From Sinorhizobium medicae (GTDB lineage Bacteria; Pseudomonadota; Alphaproteobacteria; Rhizobiales; Rhizobiaceae): 64,000 nt of DNA. The translations under genes were made by a program, and so were the position numbers. The notes beneath the pieces were generated by a model. The model saw nothing but the letters and a program-made list of their open reading frames with translations. It ran no database searches and had not been told where the DNA came from. The stretch is from NCBI RefSeq assembly GCF_007827695.1, contig NZ_VITA01000005.1, forward strand, positions 164,700-228,699, read 5' to 3'. Shown here one piece after another: positions 1-7,620 of this stretch (positions are counted from its first letter, which is position 1; each line of letters opens with the position of its first letter).

Positions 1-60
1 CGTCTCCTCGGCCGTTCCGACGGCTGTCCTGATGGCGTTAAAGGCGGGCAGATCGGGCAT
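1..60 (-). CDS. 5' end of an unidentified gene, cut by the window edge
   Basis: A start codon on the minus strand at 60-58 opens a frame that runs off the window; the visible N-terminus reads MPDLPAFNAIRTAVGTAEET. Twenty residues are too few to name a family, and no clear Shine-Dalgarno sequence is seen upstream. The call rests on the open frame and on its divergent position relative to the next gene. It could be a chance opening. Confidence 0.4.
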   Translation of the reverse strand, partial: MPDLPAFNAIRTAVGTAEET

Positions 61-203
61 GATGCCGCAAGCATAAGCCAGGCACGTTTAGAGAGTGTTA
101 ACCATAAGCGATGACCTGGCCATCCCCGCGCCAGTCTTGCGCCTCCCCTTGCGGGAAGCTCTTTCCCGGCCCATCTTTACCCGTGAGCTTGATGGAGCTG
201 ACG

Positions 204-536
204 ATGACATTTCGCCCGCCGCAATCGCTGCGCCGCTTCGACCTCACAAGTAATGGCGTGAACGTCCTTGAATACGAACTCATGGCCGAGCGCGCCGACG
301 CGCTGGGACACCACGGTCTGAAGGTCGAGAAGGCGATCGCCGCCCTGAATGGATTTGATCACGACCGGCACGGCCAGTCCGAGCGCGAGCGGCTGCTTGA
401 CGAGGCCGCCGACGCGGTTTGGGCATTCTTCATCCAGCGCGAGATCTGCGGCCTGCGGGACGCCAGGGATGCAGTGCACCGCTACGGCATTCCGAAGGAG
501 GTCATGGCACGTCTCGGGGTCGTCAGGAAGCGTTGA
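204..536 (+). CDS. small conserved rhizobial protein, DUF6665-like
   Basis: A 110-residue soluble protein with no signal peptide or membrane segment. It looks mainly helical and carries a central EYELMAERADALG stretch and a C-terminal IPKEVMARLG. This pattern resembles, from memory, the DUF6665 family of short alphaproteobacterial proteins of unknown function; the assignment is tentative. The start at 204 is chosen because GGAG at 194-197 lies six bases upstream. An upstream ATG at 192 in the same frame and a longer extension to 111 lack such a site. No functional partner is visible nearby. Confidence 0.7.
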   Translation: MTFRPPQSLRRFDLTSNGVNVLEYELMAERADALGHHGLKVEKAIAALNGFDHDRHGQSERERLLDEAADAVWAFFIQREICGLRDARDAVHRYGIPKEVMARLGVVRKR

Positions 537-595
537 CCTTTTGAGGTCCGCGCGTCACTGGAACGCGCGGAACTCATGCGCCGAGGGATGCACCC

Positions 596-1129
596 TTACC
601 GATAGGGCGAGTAGCAGACCCGGTAGACGCCGCCATAGGTCAGATACCGGTTGGTCGCCGGATTATATGACCGGTAGCGCGACAGGCACCAGCTGACATG
701 GGTACTGCCACCGCTCTGGACGTAACCTCCGCCATAGTAGCGTGGTGCATAGGATCGATAGCCGTAATATCCGGGGTTCGCGTAGGGATAGTTGTAGTAG
801 CCGGGGCCGTAATGGCGCTGGCCGTAGTAATAGCGGTTCCCATAATACGGGCGGTAGCGGTAGCTGGGACCGAAATAGAAGCTGATCCCGGATCGCCGGT
901 AATAGGGGCTCCAGCCCGGATAGAAGCCGGATCCTCCGTAGTAACCGCGGCGGGAATAGCCGCCGCGCCACCCGTAACGGCCGCGATGCGTAGCATTCTC
1001 CACGCCGGCGGGCGCCTTGATCGCGATGTCGAGCGCCGGGCGCGGCATGGCCTGAACGGATGTTACAGGGGGAACCGCGGAGGCGGCGGCGAGCGCACAG
1101 GTCACAACGAAACTGCGAAATTTCGTCAT
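596..1129 (-). CDS. BA14K-family secreted protein
   Basis: A 177-residue protein with a cleavable-looking signal peptide (residues 1-27, ending VQA). A long Gly/Tyr/Arg-rich low-complexity middle follows (about 50-140). The C-terminus has two cysteines in a WCLSRYRSYNPATNRY-type motif, which is the BA14K signature. BA14K proteins are small immunoreactive envelope proteins of Brucella and rhizobia of uncertain biochemical role, reported to have lectin-like activity in Brucella. Here I infer a periplasmic or outer-surface location. It stands alone, convergent with the gene at 204-536. Confidence 0.85.
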   Translation of the reverse strand: MTKFRSFVVTCALAAASAVPPVTSVQAMPRPALDIAIKAPAGVENATHRGRYGWRGGYSRRGYYGGSGFYPGWSPYYRRSGISFYFGPSYRYRPYYGNRYYYGQRHYGPGYYNYPYANPGYYGYRSYAPRYYGGGYVQSGGSTHVSWCLSRYRSYNPATNRYLTYGGVYRVCYSPYR

Positions 1130-1442
1130 CTTCTCCTCACTTTCCGAAAGCCGTTGCTTTCCGGTTTTGTCCCTGCTCCTTAGACGTTTGGTGTCGCATG
1201 TTTATTCGTGGCGGCGGAAGCCGAGCCGTCGCGGGGCTGTCCGGTTTCCCCCGCAATCCGCCGTTCTTAAAGATGCGCCTCTCCGGCGCCCATGTCACTG
1301 AAATTCTTATCCTATCGCGCTGATTTGAATGTTGAGCACAATGCTGCGCTCCATGTATCCGCGCGCTTTTTCGCGTTCCGGCACGAAAACTTCAAAATGC
1401 CTGTTGACACTTCCGCCACGGCCTTTTACATGCCGGTCCGTC
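1130..1442. other. intergenic region upstream of tRNA-Leu
   Basis: About 310 bases between the start of the BA14K gene and the tRNA. Apart from the predicted tRNA promoter at its right end I see no conserved coding frame, repeat or RNA structure. It presumably also holds the BA14K promoter on the minus strand, which I could not place. Confidence 0.5.
1404..1432 (+). promoter_or_regulatory. sigma-70-type promoter of tRNA-Leu
   Basis: TTGACA at 1404-1409 is a perfect -35 hexamer, followed by a 17-base spacer and TACATG at 1427-1432 as a weak -10. Transcription would begin a few bases before the mature tRNA end at 1443, as expected for a stable RNA gene with a short leader. Confidence 0.6.
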
Positions 1443-1529
1443 GCCCAGATGGCGGAATTGGTAGACGCGCCAGCTTCAGGTGCTGGTACTCGAAAGGGTG
1501 TGGAGGTTCGAGTCCTCTTCTGGGCACCA
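1443..1529 (+). tRNA. tRNA-Leu, anticodon CAG
   Basis: Acceptor arms GCCCAGA (1443-1449) and TCTGGGC (1519-1525) pair perfectly. An anticodon stem CCAGC/GCTGG encloses the loop TTCAGGT, giving anticodon CAG, which reads CUG, a frequent leucine codon in GC-rich genomes. A long variable arm typical of class II tRNAs is present and the T loop is TTCGAGT. The terminal CCA is encoded at 1527-1529. A promoter lies just upstream and a terminator at 1567. Confidence 0.96.
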
Positions 1530-1566
1530 ATTTCCAGTCCGTGGCCGCTTTTGCGGTTCGGATAAC

Positions 1567-1600
1567 AAGAAAAGCCCGGATTTCCGGGCTTTTCTTGTTT
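1567..1600 (+). terminator. Rho-independent terminator of tRNA-Leu
   Basis: AAGAAAAGCCCGGA and its complement flank a three-base TTT loop, and the right arm ends in a T-rich tail (TTTTCTTGTTT). It lies 38 bases after the tRNA and could also end transcription arriving from the cyclase gene on the other strand, since the left arm is A-rich. Confidence 0.85.
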
Positions 1601-1660
1601 TCAGGCGCCGAAGCGATCTCAGCGGCCCTGCAATTCGTGCAGCATCTTCTGAGATCTCGG

Positions 1661-3616
1661 TCAGGCGGCCGTTCCTGTCTCGGCAGTATCCACCGCGCGG
1701 GCCACGCCCACGACTTCGTAAATGTCGAGCGCCGTCGAGCGGCCCTTGGCCCTGGCGGTGCCGAGCGGGCGGAATTTCACCATGTCCTTGCATTGCGCCA
1801 CCACCGCACCGCTTGCCAGAACTGTCGTGCCATAATCCTTGTTCATGCCCTCGAGCCGCGAGGCGACGTTCACGGTATCGCCCATGGCGGTGTATTGCAG
1901 CCGTTCCTTGGCACCGACGCTGCCGACGACGGCCGTGCCGGTGTGGATACCGAAGCGGGTGCGGAATTCCGGCAATCCCCTGGCGCGTTGCGCAGCGTTG
2001 AAGGCCCGAAGCCTCTCCTCGACGGCGAGTGCGCAACGACAGGCATTCTCGGCATGTCTGACATCGGCGACCGGCGCGTTCCACATGGCGAAGACCGAGT
2101 CTCCATGGAACTGGATGATGGTTCCGTCATGCGCGTCGACGATCTCGCTGAAAAGGTCAAAATATTCCGAGAGCATCGCCACCACTTCTTCCGGCGAGCG
2201 TCCTTCGCTGATGGTGGTGAAGTCGTAGATGTCGGTGAACAGCGCCGTCACTTCCTGCCGCCAGGCGGCGCGGCCGCCGAAGTGGCCGGATTCGATGCCC
2301 TTGCGCACCAGTTCCTTCGGCACATAGAGCGCAAAGGTGAAGATCGCGTCACGGGCCTTGTTCATCGCGCCGTTGAGCATCGAGATTTCGGCCACATGCG
2401 AGGAAACCTCGATGGGCGTGGAAAAATCCAGGTCTTGAAGGCGGTTGGCGCTGTCGGTGAGCTGGTTGAGCGATTTCGTGATCAGATGCGCAAGCACGAG
2501 CGCCAGGAGAACGGCCACCACCACCACGGCTCCGGAGACGGCAAGTCCCTGAACAAGGGTTTCGTTGGCCGCCGCCAGCAGTTCGTCGAGCGGGGCGGCG
2601 ACGACGACCCTGTGTCCGGATAGGAGCAATGCCGATTCGAGCGGTGCCACGGTCACGAGATAGGTGCGATCTCCGACCTCGACGAGGGTTGCCTTTCCGG
2701 CCGGTGGCGGGTTGCGCCGAATCCTCTCGATCAGCCCGTCTTCCTGCGGCGTGACCACCGGTTGGTCCCGCCCTTTCGATGCCATGATGCGCCGCATCAT
2801 TACGGTGTCGGAGTGGATGATCGGCCGTCCGACCGCGTCGAGAACGAACGAAACCGAGTCGTCGGTCAGCCGCTCGCGGGACAGAAAATCGGTGATCGTG
2901 TCGAGCACGACATCGGCGCCGATAACGATCTTGGGATTGCCGCTGTGAGCCTGCGATATCGTCATCCCCAGATTGCGTGTCGTGGCCATCTCATAGGGGC
3001 CTATCGCCACCGGCGCCTGGCCGTTGACGGCGGCGCGGTACCAGGGCCGCGTTCTGGGATCGAATCCGTTCGAAGCAGCGCGGCGTTCGGCGAACTGCAA
3101 ACCGCTCGCGTCCAGGAACAGGATCCGGTCGAAGGGCTTGCCCTGGTCGTCCCGTTCCATCGAACGCACAGCGATGGCCGCGCCCCGCGGCGCGTCCAGC
3201 GCCATGCGCCAGGCGGCCGAGTCCAGATCAACCACATGAAAAAATGCGCCGCTCGGATAACCGACATAGACGCCGTCGATATGCGGCGAGCGGGCGATGC
3301 CTTCGCGCAGGACCGCTACTTTGTCATGCATCCGCTCCGGCGGCGGGACCAGAAAGGAATTGGCGACCGATGCGACGAGGTTGACAAGTGCGGAGGTATC
3401 GCCGGAAAGCATCCCCAGGCGATCGACCAGACGGCCGACGAAGGCGCTCATATTGTCTTCGGCGCCTGCGATGGCGGCAACGCGCGCGCGGCGATAGTCA
3501 AGCCCCACCAGCGTCGCGGACACGACGATGAGCATCGCAACCATCACGAGACCGAGCAGCGATCGCAGTGAGCTGGTCCAGGTCCCAGAAGGCTTGTCCC
3601 CGTCGGCAATGTGCAT
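1661..3616 (-). CDS. membrane-anchored class III adenylate/guanylate cyclase with sensor and HAMP domains
   Basis: A protein of about 651 residues. A first membrane helix near residues 15-40 is followed by a roughly 300-residue periplasmic Cache-like sensor, a second membrane helix, a HAMP linker and a C-terminal class III cyclase domain. The metal-binding aspartates are visible in FTDIYDF and HGDSV, and the transition-state Asn/Arg pair in GDTVNVASR, so it should be active. Substrate choice cannot be settled by eye, but cAMP is likeliest for rhizobial members. The start at 3616 follows AAGGA ten bases upstream; a GTG at 3682 would add 22 residues but lacks a Shine-Dalgarno sequence. It is a single-gene unit with an unknown ligand. 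Confidence 0.92.
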   Translation of the reverse strand: MHIADGDKPSGTWTSSLRSLLGLVMVAMLIVVSATLVGLDYRRARVAAIAGAEDNMSAFVGRLVDRLGMLSGDTSALVNLVASVANSFLVPPPERMHDKVAVLREGIARSPHIDGVYVGYPSGAFFHVVDLDSAAWRMALDAPRGAAIAVRSMERDDQGKPFDRILFLDASGLQFAERRAASNGFDPRTRPWYRAAVNGQAPVAIGPYEMATTRNLGMTISQAHSGNPKIVIGADVVLDTITDFLSRERLTDDSVSFVLDAVGRPIIHSDTVMMRRIMASKGRDQPVVTPQEDGLIERIRRNPPPAGKATLVEVGDRTYLVTVAPLESALLLSGHRVVVAAPLDELLAAANETLVQGLAVSGAVVVVAVLLALVLAHLITKSLNQLTDSANRLQDLDFSTPIEVSSHVAEISMLNGAMNKARDAIFTFALYVPKELVRKGIESGHFGGRAAWRQEVTALFTDIYDFTTISEGRSPEEVVAMLSEYFDLFSEIVDAHDGTIIQFHGDSVFAMWNAPVADVRHAENACRCALAVEERLRAFNAAQRARGLPEFRTRFGIHTGTAVVGSVGAKERLQYTAMGDTVNVASRLEGMNKDYGTTVLASGAVVAQCKDMVKFRPLGTARAKGRSTALDIYEVVGVARAVDTAETGTAA

Positions 3617-3685
3617 GCTTTCGATGTCCTTGCATCCCGATTCCGGAGTTTTGCAATATTGCTCCGGATTTGCATAGATCACGAC

Positions 3686-3711
3686 GATTTTAGTCGGATG
3701 GACCTAAAATC
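3686..3711. repeat. short inverted repeat upstream of the cyclase
   Basis: GATTTTAG (3686-3693) and CTAAAATC (3704-3711) form perfect 8-base arms around a 10-base spacer, between the cyclase and the upstream minus-strand gene. It could be an operator for the cyclase or a weak transcript end for the upstream gene. There is no T-run to decide. Confidence 0.4.
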
Positions 3712-3797
3712 ATGAACGGGTCGATTTCCAAAGAGTTGAGGCGTGGGATGCGGGCTCCCGCTCTGCCCGCTTGCTGCGCATCGGCGCAACGGCCATC

Positions 3798-4127
3798 TCA
3801 ATAGTCGAGGCCGCGCTTCTGCCGTTCGAGAGATGGCGGCAGCTCGCCGCTTTGAAAGACCGGGCCCTTTCCCTCGCGGCAGCGGTAGACCGTATCGTAA
3901 CGCGGGCGGCCGTGAGACGACTCGAAGGGACCGTAGCGATCGATGAAAACCTGTTCGCAAACGAGGTTGTCATCGTCACGCAGCGGGTTCACCGGCCGGA
4001 CGCCCGGCAGATCATGGAAGGACTGCGCAAGTTGGAATGTCGCCTCTCCGGCGAAACCCGCATGGGGCGAAAGGCTCAACATCAGGGCGATGACAGGGCG
4101 CGCCAGGGCGAAACGGAACCGGGTCAT
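3798..4127 (-). CDS. small exported protein of unknown function
   Basis: Starting at 4127 gives a 109-residue protein with a basic N-terminus and a hydrophobic core ending in a signal-peptidase-like GFAG site near residue 27. The mature part contains two cysteines (NLVCEQ and VYRCRE) that could form a disulphide, which fits a periplasmic protein. Upstream in-frame ATG codons would bury the signal peptide, so they are less likely. I recognise no family. It is divergent from rnd. Confidence 0.65.
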   Translation of the reverse strand: MTRFRFALARPVIALMLSLSPHAGFAGEATFQLAQSFHDLPGVRPVNPLRDDDNLVCEQVFIDRYGPFESSHGRPRYDTVYRCREGKGPVFQSGELPPSLERQKRGLDY

Positions 4128-4336
4128 ATACGAACTTTCTCGGGGTACCGGCGAACGGAACGTCCGCCGAAAGACAAGGTATCGCGGCCGGCCAACATGC
4201 GCTATAGGCCAGCTAAGCTCCACACCAGCGACCGGGCATCTGAACAGGCTGGCCGAGGCCGCTGCAGTATTTGAATCTCAGCAGATTCCCTGAGCCGTTC
4301 TCAGGGATTCGTGCAGTAACGATCTGGGGATTTTCC

Positions 4337-4963
4337 ATGGCGAATACAATACGGTTCCACGAAGGCGATATTTCCGAGGCCGATGCCGCCCGCTACAGGG
4401 GCGCGATCGCGATCGATACGGAAACGCTCGGACTGGTGCCCCGCCGCGATCGCCTCTGCGTCGTGCAGCTTTCGTCGGGCGACGGCACTGCCGATGTGAT
4501 CCGGATCGCTGCAGGCCAGAAGCAGGCGCCGAACCTCGTCGCGATGCTTTCCGATCCAGCGCGGCAGAAAATCTTCCATTTCGGCCGCTTCGACATCGCT
4601 GTGCTGTTCCATACTTTCGGCGTGACCGCTTCACCGGTCTTCTGCACCAAGATCGCCTCCCGCCTCGCCCGTACATATACGGATCGGCACGGCCTCAAGG
4701 ATAATCTCAAGGAACTGCTCGACGTCGATATCTCCAAGCAGCAGCAGTCTTCCGACTGGGCCGCCGATATTCTGTCGCCGGCTCAGCTCGAATATGCCGC
4801 CTCCGACGTGCTCCACCTGCACGCGCTGCGCGACAAGCTGACAGCGCGTCTTTTGCGCGATGGCCGGATGGAACTCGCCGAGGCCTGCTTTTCGTTTCTC
4901 CCGACGCGTGCCAAGCTGGACCTGCTCGGCTGGGAGGAGACGGACATTTTCGCGCATAGCTGA
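4337..4963 (+). CDS. rnd: ribonuclease D-type 3'-5' exonuclease
   Basis: A 208-residue DEDD-superfamily exonuclease. The first acidic pair lies in IAIDTET (D27, E29), the third acid in the FGRFDIAVLF segment, and the DEDDy Tyr/Asp in YAASDVLHLH. This is the short form common in alphaproteobacteria, without the HRDC domains of E. coli RNase D (about 375 residues). It is expected to trim tRNA 3' ends or degrade structured RNA in the cytoplasm. The ATG at 4337 is preferred over one at 4271 because conservation begins at MANTIRFHEGD. Confidence 0.9.
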   Translation: MANTIRFHEGDISEADAARYRGAIAIDTETLGLVPRRDRLCVVQLSSGDGTADVIRIAAGQKQAPNLVAMLSDPARQKIFHFGRFDIAVLFHTFGVTASPVFCTKIASRLARTYTDRHGLKDNLKELLDVDISKQQQSSDWAADILSPAQLEYAASDVLHLHALRDKLTARLLRDGRMELAEACFSFLPTRAKLDLLGWEETDIFAHS

Positions 4964-5002
4964 CGCGTGTCGCCGAGGCCGTGCACAGCAACTGAAGGGA
5001 GT

Positions 5003-5284
5003 CTAACTGCGGTCCGTATGGCCGAGGTCTCGCTCAGGCTCGATCACGTCGCGGACGCGTTGCTTCAGCTCCTTGGGCCCGGGGAAGCCTCCGTCGCGCT
5101 TGCGTTCCCATATCAACGCCCCATCGACGCGAATCTCGAAATTGCCGCCGGTTCCGGGGATGAGCGCCACTTCGCCAAGCGTGTCGGCAAAGGTCGACAG
5201 CAGTTCTTGCGCCATCCAACCGGCGCGCAGCAGCCAGTTGCACTGGGTGCAGTAGAGAATGGTGATGCGTGGCTTCTCGCTCAT
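5003..5284 (-). CDS. SelT/SelW/SelH family thioredoxin-fold protein
   Basis: A 93-residue protein with a CTQC redox motif (C12, C15) after the first beta strand, a GxGGxFEIRVDG strand pair and a conserved WERKRDGGFP, the hallmarks of the Rdx/SelW family. Here cysteine replaces the selenocysteine of some relatives. Family members are small redox proteins of unclear substrate. The start at 5284 follows AGGAC nine bases upstream; longer in-frame starts have no ribosome site. Confidence 0.85.
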   Translation of the reverse strand: MSEKPRITILYCTQCNWLLRAGWMAQELLSTFADTLGEVALIPGTGGNFEIRVDGALIWERKRDGGFPGPKELKQRVRDVIEPERDLGHTDRS

Positions 5285-5489
5285 TGACAGGTCCTGTTCG
5301 CTCTGTTCCGGCGACGCAGGAAACATATAACGGCGCCGGCGCGCAATCCCCACCGAGCAATGGCTTCACGCGCATCTCACATAAAAGTCATCTTGGCCGC
5401 AGGTGTTTTTAACGCTTCGCCCCTTGTTTTCCAAAAGGCCTGAGGCAAGAGACATCCCCTGATTTGCAAATATCTGCGAAAGGAATTTC

Positions 5490-5942
5490 ATGACCGATAC
5501 CGCTGCCAACAACCGCCCGCGCGCGATCCTGCCGGCGCTCGAAAGGATCTACCTGCCGCTCGACACCCTCGCCGAGACGCTGCTGCGCATCGTCGCGGGC
5601 CTGCTGCTCGTCACCCACGGCTACGGCAAGATCCTCGACCCCTTCGGTGCAGCGGGGATGGTGGAAGGGCTCGGCTTCTATCCGGGTGTGTTCTGGTCAC
5701 CCCTGCTTTCCGCAACCGAGTTCTTCGGCGGTATCTTCATCGCCATCGGCTTCCTGACGCGACCCGCCGCCTTCGCCGCGACGATCGTGCTGCTGGTCAC
5801 AGTGTACTTCCACGGCATCGTCCAGGGTCAAGGCCTGGGCGGAGCGGAGAAATCCATTCTCTGGGCGGCGATCACCTTCTTTTTCGCCATCCGCGGTGCC
5901 AACAGCCAGTCTGTCGACGCCAAGATCGGCCGGCAGTTCTGA
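5490..5942 (+). CDS. DoxX family membrane protein
   Basis: A 150-residue protein with four hydrophobic segments (about 25-50, 65-90, 92-112 and 118-138) and the DoxX signature around VTHGYGKI and GGIFIAIGFLTRPAA. DoxX-type proteins sit in the inner membrane and are linked to redox or oxidative-stress partners in other bacteria; the precise role here is unknown. GAAAGGAA at 5478-5485 provides a good ribosome site. It is convergent with the rnk-like gene, with a perfect palindrome between. Confidence 0.88.
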   Translation: MTDTAANNRPRAILPALERIYLPLDTLAETLLRIVAGLLLVTHGYGKILDPFGAAGMVEGLGFYPGVFWSPLLSATEFFGGIFIAIGFLTRPAAFAATIVLLVTVYFHGIVQGQGLGGAEKSILWAAITFFFAIRGANSQSVDAKIGRQF

Positions 5943-5950
5943 GACGGCCT

Positions 5951-5991
5951 CTGGATCGTTTCACCGTTCGTAGAACAGTGAAACGATCCAG
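5951..5991. repeat. perfect palindromic element between convergent genes
   Basis: CTGGATCGTTTCAC (5951-5964) and GTGAAACGATCCAG (5978-5991) form a 14-base perfect stem, extended by CGGC/GCCG after a small bulge. No T-run follows on either strand, so it is not a classical terminator, though it may stabilise both convergent transcripts. It has the look of a dispersed rhizobial palindrome. Confidence 0.65.
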
Positions 5992-6030
5992 GCCGTTGAC
6001 GTTGCAGTTTCCGGCCGAGGGGGGACGCCT

Positions 6031-6438
6031 TTAGCCCGTTGCCGGCACCACGCTCCGGATCGTCATGCGGTGTATCTTTCCCGCCCGGTCCGACCAGTCG
6101 ATCGACTGTCCGACGGAAAGGCCGATAAGCGCGGCCCCGATCGGCGTCAGCACGGAGATTTTTCCGGCTTCGATGTCTGCCTCCCCCGGATAGACGAGCC
6201 TCACTTCCTTCGCAAAACCGTTATCGGCGTGGAAGGCGACGGTCGAGCCCATTTGTACGCTGTCCTTGGGCAGCTTGCCGGGCGCGGCGATGCGCGCGCG
6301 GTCGAGTTCCAGAAGCAGTGCCTCCGCTACTTCCGGAATACGATCGAGCGCCGAAGAGGCGATCGCCGTCAGGCGTGCATGGTCATCGGCATTGATGACG
6401 ATCGAGGGAAGCTTCTTGCGGGTTATCTTGTCCGCCAT
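6031..6438 (-). CDS. rnk: Rnk/GreA-type transcription-elongation-associated protein
   Basis: A 135-residue protein. The N-terminal half (residues 10-50) is a short helical pair, and the C-terminal half carries the GreA/GreB FKBP-like fold, including VRLVYPGEADIEAGKISVLTP and the closing GAALIGLSVGQSIDW. This layout matches Rnk, the nucleoside diphosphate kinase regulator that binds RNA polymerase through the Gre domain without the long cleavage-stimulating coiled coil. The start at 6438 (MADK) is chosen by homology to family N-termini. Longer in-frame extensions are not credible. Confidence 0.85.
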   Translation of the reverse strand: MADKITRKKLPSIVINADDHARLTAIASSALDRIPEVAEALLLELDRARIAAPGKLPKDSVQMGSTVAFHADNGFAKEVRLVYPGEADIEAGKISVLTPIGAALIGLSVGQSIDWSDRAGKIHRMTIRSVVPATG

Positions 6439-6812
6439 GGTGATACCTGTGCCTGGGCGCACCGCACTGCCTGCGCCGTAAATGAATTGTCGAGGATGAT
6501 TTGCGCTCGCTGCCCGGATGACGGAGGGTTTGGGCCATCCGGCTCGCCGATGCGTAGGCCCCTTACCCGGAGAGCGCACGCATCCGGGCCGGGGTCAGAT
6601 TCCTGCGATGGGGCAGACCCGGAATGAACAGCGGAAATGGATAGCAAGCACTGGCATGGTCCGAAGGTCGGAAACTTCACCGCGGAAGTCAACCCCGCCG
6701 CAGCCTCTTGAAACGCCGCATCGTCCGTGGTCAATCTTTTCCTTGGGGAGCGGCGACCCGCAGAGGCGCTTGCCGCCGCTGAACGGCCATCCGGCTATGG
6801 GGAGGTGGAGCG
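6439..6812. other. intergenic region between divergent rnk and GFA genes
   Basis: About 370 bases. A loose inverted repeat CCGGATG/CATCCGG lies near 6515-6543. I see no conserved coding frame, RNA fold or known dispersed repeat. Promoters for both flanking genes must lie here but no convincing hexamers were found. Confidence 0.45.
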
Positions 6813-7304
6813 ATGACCGAAGCGATCGAGGGGGGCTGCTTCTGCGGCCTCGTGCGATACCGGTTGAAGGCGCGGCCGATGTTCGTGCACTGCTGCCACT
6901 GCAGCGATTGCCAGCGGCAACTGGGCAGCGCCTTCGTGATAAACGGCATCGTCGAGGCGGAAAATGTCGAAATTCTCCAGGGCGCGCCCGTGACGATCAC
7001 GCTTTCGACGGACAGCGGCCGCCCGCATGACGTCTATCGTTGCGCCCGGTGCCAATCGCCGCTCTGGAGCGATTATGGCCGGCGCAAATGGCTCTCCTTC
7101 CTCCGCCTCGCAACGCTCGACCGGCCGTCGGCTTTTACCCCGGACGTGCATATCTACACCCGCTCGAAGCTGGATTGGGTGCCGCTACCGGAGGGCGCCA
7201 GGGATTTCGAGGCGTATTACGACGTCAAGGCGGAGTGGCCGAAGGAGAGCCTGGAGCGCTTGAACGAGGCGCGCGCACGAGCGTGGGGAGCGGCGGGGTC
7301 GTGA
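6813..7304 (+). CDS. GFA (CENP-V/glutathione-dependent formaldehyde-activating type) family protein
   Basis: A 163-residue protein with zinc-binding cysteines in GGCFCGLVRY, VHCCHCSDCQRQ and YRCARCQSPLW, the two-zinc arrangement of the GFA fold. Family members include Gfa of Paracoccus, proposed to assist glutathione-formaldehyde adduct formation, but most are uncharacterised and an enzymatic role here is inference. GGGGAGGTGGAG just upstream supports the ATG at 6813. A second, distinct GFA gene lies at 46858. Confidence 0.88.
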   Translation: MTEAIEGGCFCGLVRYRLKARPMFVHCCHCSDCQRQLGSAFVINGIVEAENVEILQGAPVTITLSTDSGRPHDVYRCARCQSPLWSDYGRRKWLSFLRLATLDRPSAFTPDVHIYTRSKLDWVPLPEGARDFEAYYDVKAEWPKESLERLNEARARAWGAAGS

Positions 7305-7339
7305 TCGAGGCGCAGGATGCGGGCGAAAGCCGCGCCGCA

Positions 7340-7569
7340 GAACTGCCGGTGTTTCGCCGGCGGCAATCCGCGTCCTTCGGCGAAGGCGTGTGTATCAGCG
7401 ATCGCCTTTGCATTCTCGATCCGCCAAGCCTCTCCCTTTCGGCTCTGATAGCGCGCGCAATTCCATCTTCGGCAGCGCGTGAAACGTTGATATCGAGGTC
7501 GCGCACCCGCAAAAGCGGATCACTGTCGAGGGAGAGATTGGCGGGCCGTCTTGCGGCCGATGGTGGCAT
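7340..7569 (-). pseudogene. decayed CcdA-type antitoxin
   Basis: From the ATG at 7569 the frame reads NLSLDSDPLLRVRDLDINVS, then RAAEDGIARAIRAERER, the conserved DNA-binding half of CcdA antitoxins. Near 7428 the match leaves this frame and continues in the next one as AWRIENAKAIADTHAF, then AEGRGLPPAKHRQF, the usual CcdA C-terminus. One lost base explains this. The normal stop after RQF is also missing and no ccdB toxin follows. I read this as the remnant of a lost ccdAB module beside lepA. Confidence 0.75.
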
Positions 7570-7577
7570 GTTCGCTC

Positions 7578-7612
7578 CGGCAGGATGCGCATGGAATATG
7601 CGCATCCTGCCG
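7578..7612. repeat. 15-base perfect hairpin downstream of lepA
   Basis: CGGCAGGATGCGCAT (7578-7592) and ATGCGCATCCTGCCG (7598-7612) flank a five-base loop, starting nine bases after the lepA stop codon. It lacks a T-run. It probably protects or ends the lepA transcript, and may be a dispersed palindrome. Confidence 0.65.
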
Positions 7613-7620
7613 CCGGAAAA

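Noticed and set aside
1292..2623. A 443-codon plus-strand frame through tRNA-Leu and the cyclase gene
   Set aside because: It would read across a tRNA and its terminator and is antisense to the cyclase catalytic domain.
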